64,000 nucleotides of DNA from Brumimicrobium glaciale (GTDB taxonomy: Bacteria > Bacteroidota > Bacteroidia > Flavobacteriales_D > Crocinitomicaceae). Positions 60,989 through 64,000 of this stretch are shown in pieces. The notes beneath the pieces are model-generated. The model did no database searches. It was not told the DNA's origin and saw nothing but the letters and a program-made list of their open reading frames with translations. How positions within the stretch are numbered: the stretch's first letter is position 1; each line of letters starts with the position of its first letter. The position numbers and the translations under genes were made by a program. The stretch spans positions 513,876-577,875 of the forward strand of contig NZ_SETE01000003.1 of the NCBI RefSeq assembly GCF_004152935.1. Direction: 5' to 3'.

Positions 60989-61951
60989 ATGAAAACTTTA
61001 AATAAAGAAGATCTAAAAAAGGCATTAATCTCTCTGAAAAAGAAGAAAAACGCTGTGATTCTAGCACATTATTATCAAGAAAAAGATATTCAAGATGTGG
61101 CAGATTATATTGGAGACAGTTTAGGATTGGCTATAGAAGCTTCCAAAACTGATGCTGATATTATTGTTTTTGCTGGAGTTCATTTCATGGCAGAAACAGC
61201 TAAATTATTGAACCCAACACGAAAAGTTGTACTTCCAGATTTAGCAGCAGGTTGTTCTTTGGCCGATTCTTGTCCTCCTGATCAATTCAAAGCATTTATT
61301 GACGCGCATCCAGATCATAAAGTTGTGACTTATGTGAATTGCACCGCCGAAGTAAAAGCATTGAGCGATATCGTTTGTACTTCTTCAAATGCGGTTGATA
61401 TTATCAATTCATTTCCAATTGATCAGAAAATAATTTTTGCTCCAGATAAAAACTTGGGGAAATACCTGCAAAAAGAAACGGGTCGTGATTTAGTTTTATG
61501 GGAAGGCGCTTGTATCGTTCATGAAGCTTTTTCATTCGATAAATTATTGAAATTAAAACTCGAATATCCTAAAGCGAAAGTTGTTGCTCATCCTGAATCT
61601 GAACCTCATATTTTAGAAGTCGCAGATTATGTTGGGTCGACCAGTAAAATGATCAATTACATAAAAACTTCCGAAGCTGATACTTTTATCGTGGGAACAG
61701 AAGCTGGAATTTTACACGAATTGAGTAAACAAGCACCAGGCAAAAATTTGATTCCTTTACCGATTCACGAGGACAATACGTGTGCTTGCAGTGAATGTGC
61801 TTTTATGAAAGTAAACACATTAGAAAAAGTCTACAATTGCTTATTGCATGAAACACCAGAAGTTAAAATTGATCCTGAAATTTTCGATAGAGCGAAAGCA
61901 CCGATTGTAAAAATGATAGAATTCTCAAATCTAGTTCCCCTTGAAAACTAA
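60989..61951 (+). CDS. nadA: Quinolinate synthase NadA
   Basis: A 320-aa [4Fe-4S] enzyme condensing iminoaspartate with dihydroxyacetone phosphate to quinolinate. Marks are [62 protein letters not shown], and [18 protein letters not shown] with cluster-ligand cysteines. Length is usual for the short NadA form. nadB overlaps its end by 11 bases, so NAD synthesis steps are coupled. Its cluster is oxygen-sensitive, which fits the FNR-type boxes upstream. Confidence 0.96.
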   Translation: MKTLNKEDLKKALISLKKKKNAVILAHYYQEKDIQDVADYIGDSLGLAIEASKTDADIIVFAGVHFMAETAKLLNPTRKVVLPDLAAGCSLADSCPPDQFKAFIDAHPDHKVVTYVNCTAEVKALSDIVCTSSNAVDIINSFPIDQKIIFAPDKNLGKYLQKETGRDLVLWEGACIVHEAFSFDKLLKLKLEYPKAKVVAHPESEPHILEVADYVGSTSKMINYIKTSEADTFIVGTEAGILHELSKQAPGKNLIPLPIHEDNTCACSECAFMKVNTLEKVYNCLLHETPEVKIDPEIFDRAKAPIVKMIEFSNLVPLEN

Positions 61952-63455
61952 ATTCGATATATTGATTGTTGGGGCCGGAATAGCTGGATTATCTCAAGCC
62001 ATTGTCTTAGCAGAAAAAGATAATTCTCTTTCAATTGGAGTGGTCAGTAAATCTAAATTGCAAGAAACCAATACACGTTTGGCGCAAGGTGGAATTGCTG
62101 CGGTAATGTCAACACAAAGTGATAGTTATTTAGCGCATATTGAAGACACTTTAAACGCTTCTCAGCATAAAGCGAATAAAGAAGTGGTTAATTATGTGGT
62201 GGAACATGCGCATGAGGGAATTCACCAACTTGAAAATTGGGGAGTTCAGTTTGATCACATTCAGAACCAATATCATTATGGTTTAGAAGGTGGACATTCA
62301 CAAGCCAGAGTTCTTCATGTAAAAGACCAAACAGGAGCTGCAGTTCATGATCAATTGATAAGTCAAATTAAGAATCACGATTCAATTTCTGTTATAGAAT
62401 ACAGCGAGATCGTTGAATTATTATTGAACAATAACGGAGAAGTTGGTGGCGCTTTAATTTACAATCACAAAGATAAAACTACGCTTCAGTACTCCGCAAA
62501 AATTGTAGTAATGGCCACAGGTGGAATGGGACAATTGTTTCAATACACTACCAATTCGGCCATTGCAACAGGAGACGGAATAGCTTTAGCCAATCATATT
62601 GGTGCTGAGATCTGTAATTTACATTCGATTCAGTTTCACCCAACAGCTTTTAGAGAAGCTGGGAAAAGTCAATTATTCCTGATATCGGAAGCGGTGAGAG
62701 GAGCAGGAGCACACATCATCAATAAAAAGGGAGAACGCTTTCTTTTTGCTTATGATATTAGAGGAGAACTCGCGACACGTGATGTGATTTCTGCTGCTAT
62801 TTATCAAGAATTGAAAACTTCTGGAGAAGAAGAAGTGTACTTGGATTGTCGACATATTCCAAAAGAAGAATTAGCTCATGAATTTCCATATATCTTAGAA
62901 AATTGCTTGAAAGGAGGATTTGATTTATCATTTCAACCTGTTCCAATTACTCCAGCAGCACATTACAGTTGCGGCGGAATTCAAGTGAATATGAATGGAG
63001 AAAGTAACGTTCCAAATTTTTATGCAATTGGAGAATGTGCAAATACTGGTTTGCATGGAAACAATAGATTAGCTTCAAATTCTTTACTCGAAGCAATTGT
63101 TTTTACCCAAAATGTGGCCAATAATATTCTAGAAAAAGTTAAACAAAAGGAATTCAAATCTATACTACCTGAAGAATTAATTGAATTTTCAAACGATGAA
63201 CCTGATTTCTGTAAAGCGGAAACGAATGTATTGAAAACTGTTTTGACGGCTTACTTTATCTCGAAAAGCGAAAATGATAAAGTCGAATTGTTGGAGATGG
63301 TAAGTTATTTTAATCAACAACTAAAAAATATTGATTCAAGCGAGTTGTCAGTTCTTCATTTTAGATGGAAATTAACACTTGTAGACCTCTTGTTAAAAGA
63401 GGAATTAAATCTTGAGAAAAACACAGATAACTTTATCCTAAATAAAAGTATATAA
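61941..63455 (+). CDS. nadB: L-aspartate oxidase NadB
   Basis: A 504-aa FAD enzyme making iminoaspartate for NadA. The dinucleotide-binding [23 protein letters not shown] is complete; further marks are [69 protein letters not shown] and [22 protein letters not shown]. The start is a TTG at 61941 ([11 protein letters not shown]), inside the end of nadA; no later ATG would keep the FAD loop. nadC is not in the window. Confidence 0.96.
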   Translation: MKTKFDILIVGAGIAGLSQAIVLAEKDNSLSIGVVSKSKLQETNTRLAQGGIAAVMSTQSDSYLAHIEDTLNASQHKANKEVVNYVVEHAHEGIHQLENWGVQFDHIQNQYHYGLEGGHSQARVLHVKDQTGAAVHDQLISQIKNHDSISVIEYSEIVELLLNNNGEVGGALIYNHKDKTTLQYSAKIVVMATGGMGQLFQYTTNSAIATGDGIALANHIGAEICNLHSIQFHPTAFREAGKSQLFLISEAVRGAGAHIINKKGERFLFAYDIRGELATRDVISAAIYQELKTSGEEEVYLDCRHIPKEELAHEFPYILENCLKGGFDLSFQPVPITPAAHYSCGGIQVNMNGESNVPNFYAIGECANTGLHGNNRLASNSLLEAIVFTQNVANNILEKVKQKEFKSILPEELIEFSNDEPDFCKAETNVLKTVLTAYFISKSENDKVELLEMVSYFNQQLKNIDSSELSVLHFRWKLTLVDLLLKEELNLEKNTDNFILNKSI

Positions 63456-63652
63456 TCATAGTAATCAAGTTGACTATGCCCTATATTTGTGGACTCTAAA
63501 CTCTTTATTTTTGTGACACCGCATTGATAAAGGATTTAGGATAATACCATTTTGATTTATGAAGTTCGTCAACAAACGGATTTTAACTTCTCTCGTAATT
63601 TACTTCGGGTTTTTGAATCATAATCGGTATACATTTAGGGAATAACGAAGGG
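63456..63652. other. Intergenic region before the CLC gene
   Basis: TATATTTG (63482-63489) is a perfect -7-type box, but no -33 element or operator was recognised upstream, and the start of the CLC gene is 164 bases away. Confidence 0.35.
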
Positions 63653-64000
63653 ATGATAAAAGATAAGCTCAAGCAATTTTATAAGAATTTCAAATACTTT
63701 AGTCGAACACTAAAAACATATACCCTCAAAAAGTACAATCTCGCTGAGATTTTGATCATTTGGTCGAAACGACAATTGTCTCGTTTTCAATTTTTGGTGC
63801 TTTCTGGAATTATCGTGGGAGCTTTGGGTGGACTAGCGGGAATTACCCTAAAAACAATCGTCCATTATATTCAGTTTTTCTTAAGTAACAATCTTCCAAT
63901 TACTCAAAAAATTGTTGCTCATGCTGTCTTTCCATTGATTGGAATTCTTCTGACAACATTAGTCGCTCGCTATTTATACAAAAGTAAAAAAGAGGTAAAG
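63653..64000 (+). CDS. CLC-type chloride channel/transporter, N-terminal part (gene continues past the window)
   Basis: The open frame runs to the last base. After a basic N-terminal segment (MIKDKLKQFYKNFKYFSR) the first helices RFQFLVLSGIIVGALGGLAGITLKTIVHYIQFFL and FPLIGILLTTLVARYLYK resemble the start of CLC family proteins. The selectivity motifs (GSGIP, GxEGP) lie beyond the window edge, so the assignment rests on the first two helices only. Confidence 0.75.
   Translation, partial: MIKDKLKQFYKNFKYFSRTLKTYTLKKYNLAEILIIWSKRQLSRFQFLVLSGIIVGALGGLAGITLKTIVHYIQFFLSNNLPITQKIVAHAVFPLIGILLTTLVARYLYKSKKEVK

Noticed and set aside
1-64000. tRNA, rRNA, CRISPR arrays and complete insertion sequences
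   Set aside because: No T-loop (GGTTCGAATCC-type) stems, no regularly spaced direct repeats and no transposase motifs were seen on either strand.

Overview
The window is low-GC DNA from a Bacteroidota chromosome, most likely order Flavobacteriales. The evidence is: secreted proteins with type IX secretion (T9SS) tails of the YPNP type; TAnnTTTG-type -7 promoter boxes; a bacterial PcrB-like geranylgeranylglyceryl-phosphate synthase; YtxH proteins; and core genes arranged as in flavobacteria (yceD-rpmF-plsX-fabH-accB-accC, hemA-hemC-hemD, nadA-nadB). A Fluviicola/Crocinitomicaceae-like organism is plausible, but that is a guess. No rRNA, tRNA, CRISPR array or intact transposase was found.

Left edge (1-4.9 kb): a type I restriction-modification locus. 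The 3' end of hsdS is followed by an ABC-type ATPase and an HNH-like protein that look like a Septu (PtuA/PtuB) pair. hsdM follows in the same overlapping operon, then an orphan antitoxin-like gene. From 5 to 31 kb the content is mostly housekeeping: a PhoB-type response regulator, phosphoglucose/phosphomannose isomerase, lipB, a duplicated small STAS-like protein, the DNA polymerase III delta' subunit, a coiled-coil secreted protein, ChaN, an LD-carboxypeptidase, haem genes, four tandem outer-membrane barrels, the fatty-acid/phospholipid cluster, a phosphopantetheinyl transferase and the PcrB-like enzyme.

Middle (31.9-39.1 kb): a four-gene condensin-like operon (kleisin-like, MukE-like, 1233-aa SMC-like ATPase, Toprim protein). 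Its order and architecture match Wadjet (JetABCD), but the proteins look divergent. It is followed by a NUDIX hydrolase and the wreck of a DUF3427 helicase. The right half (39-64 kb) is more accessory: a KAS III paralogue, a 1265-aa FG-GAP adhesin-like T9SS protein, lipoproteins, small membrane proteins, an AraC regulator, an M64 peptidase and a VIT-family transporter. Then come an ALDH7-type dehydrogenase, nadA-nadB and the start of a CLC channel gene. Decayed genes (aquaporin, DUF3427 helicase, FAD oxidoreductase) are scattered through it.

Three non-coding observations stand out. First, a ~515-bp element occurs twice in opposite orientation (19491-20004 and 56141-56656). It contains a cloverleaf-like set of hairpins whose central 60-bp palindrome has changed in a compensated way between copies. 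Second, two FNR-type boxes upstream of nadA sit exactly 23 bp before -7 boxes. Third, two TGTAACA-type palindromes upstream of genes at 46943 and 52346 sit at the same centre-to-box distance. These are candidate Crp/Fnr-family class II promoters. Function calls come from reading the sequence and remembered family motifs; no database search was run.
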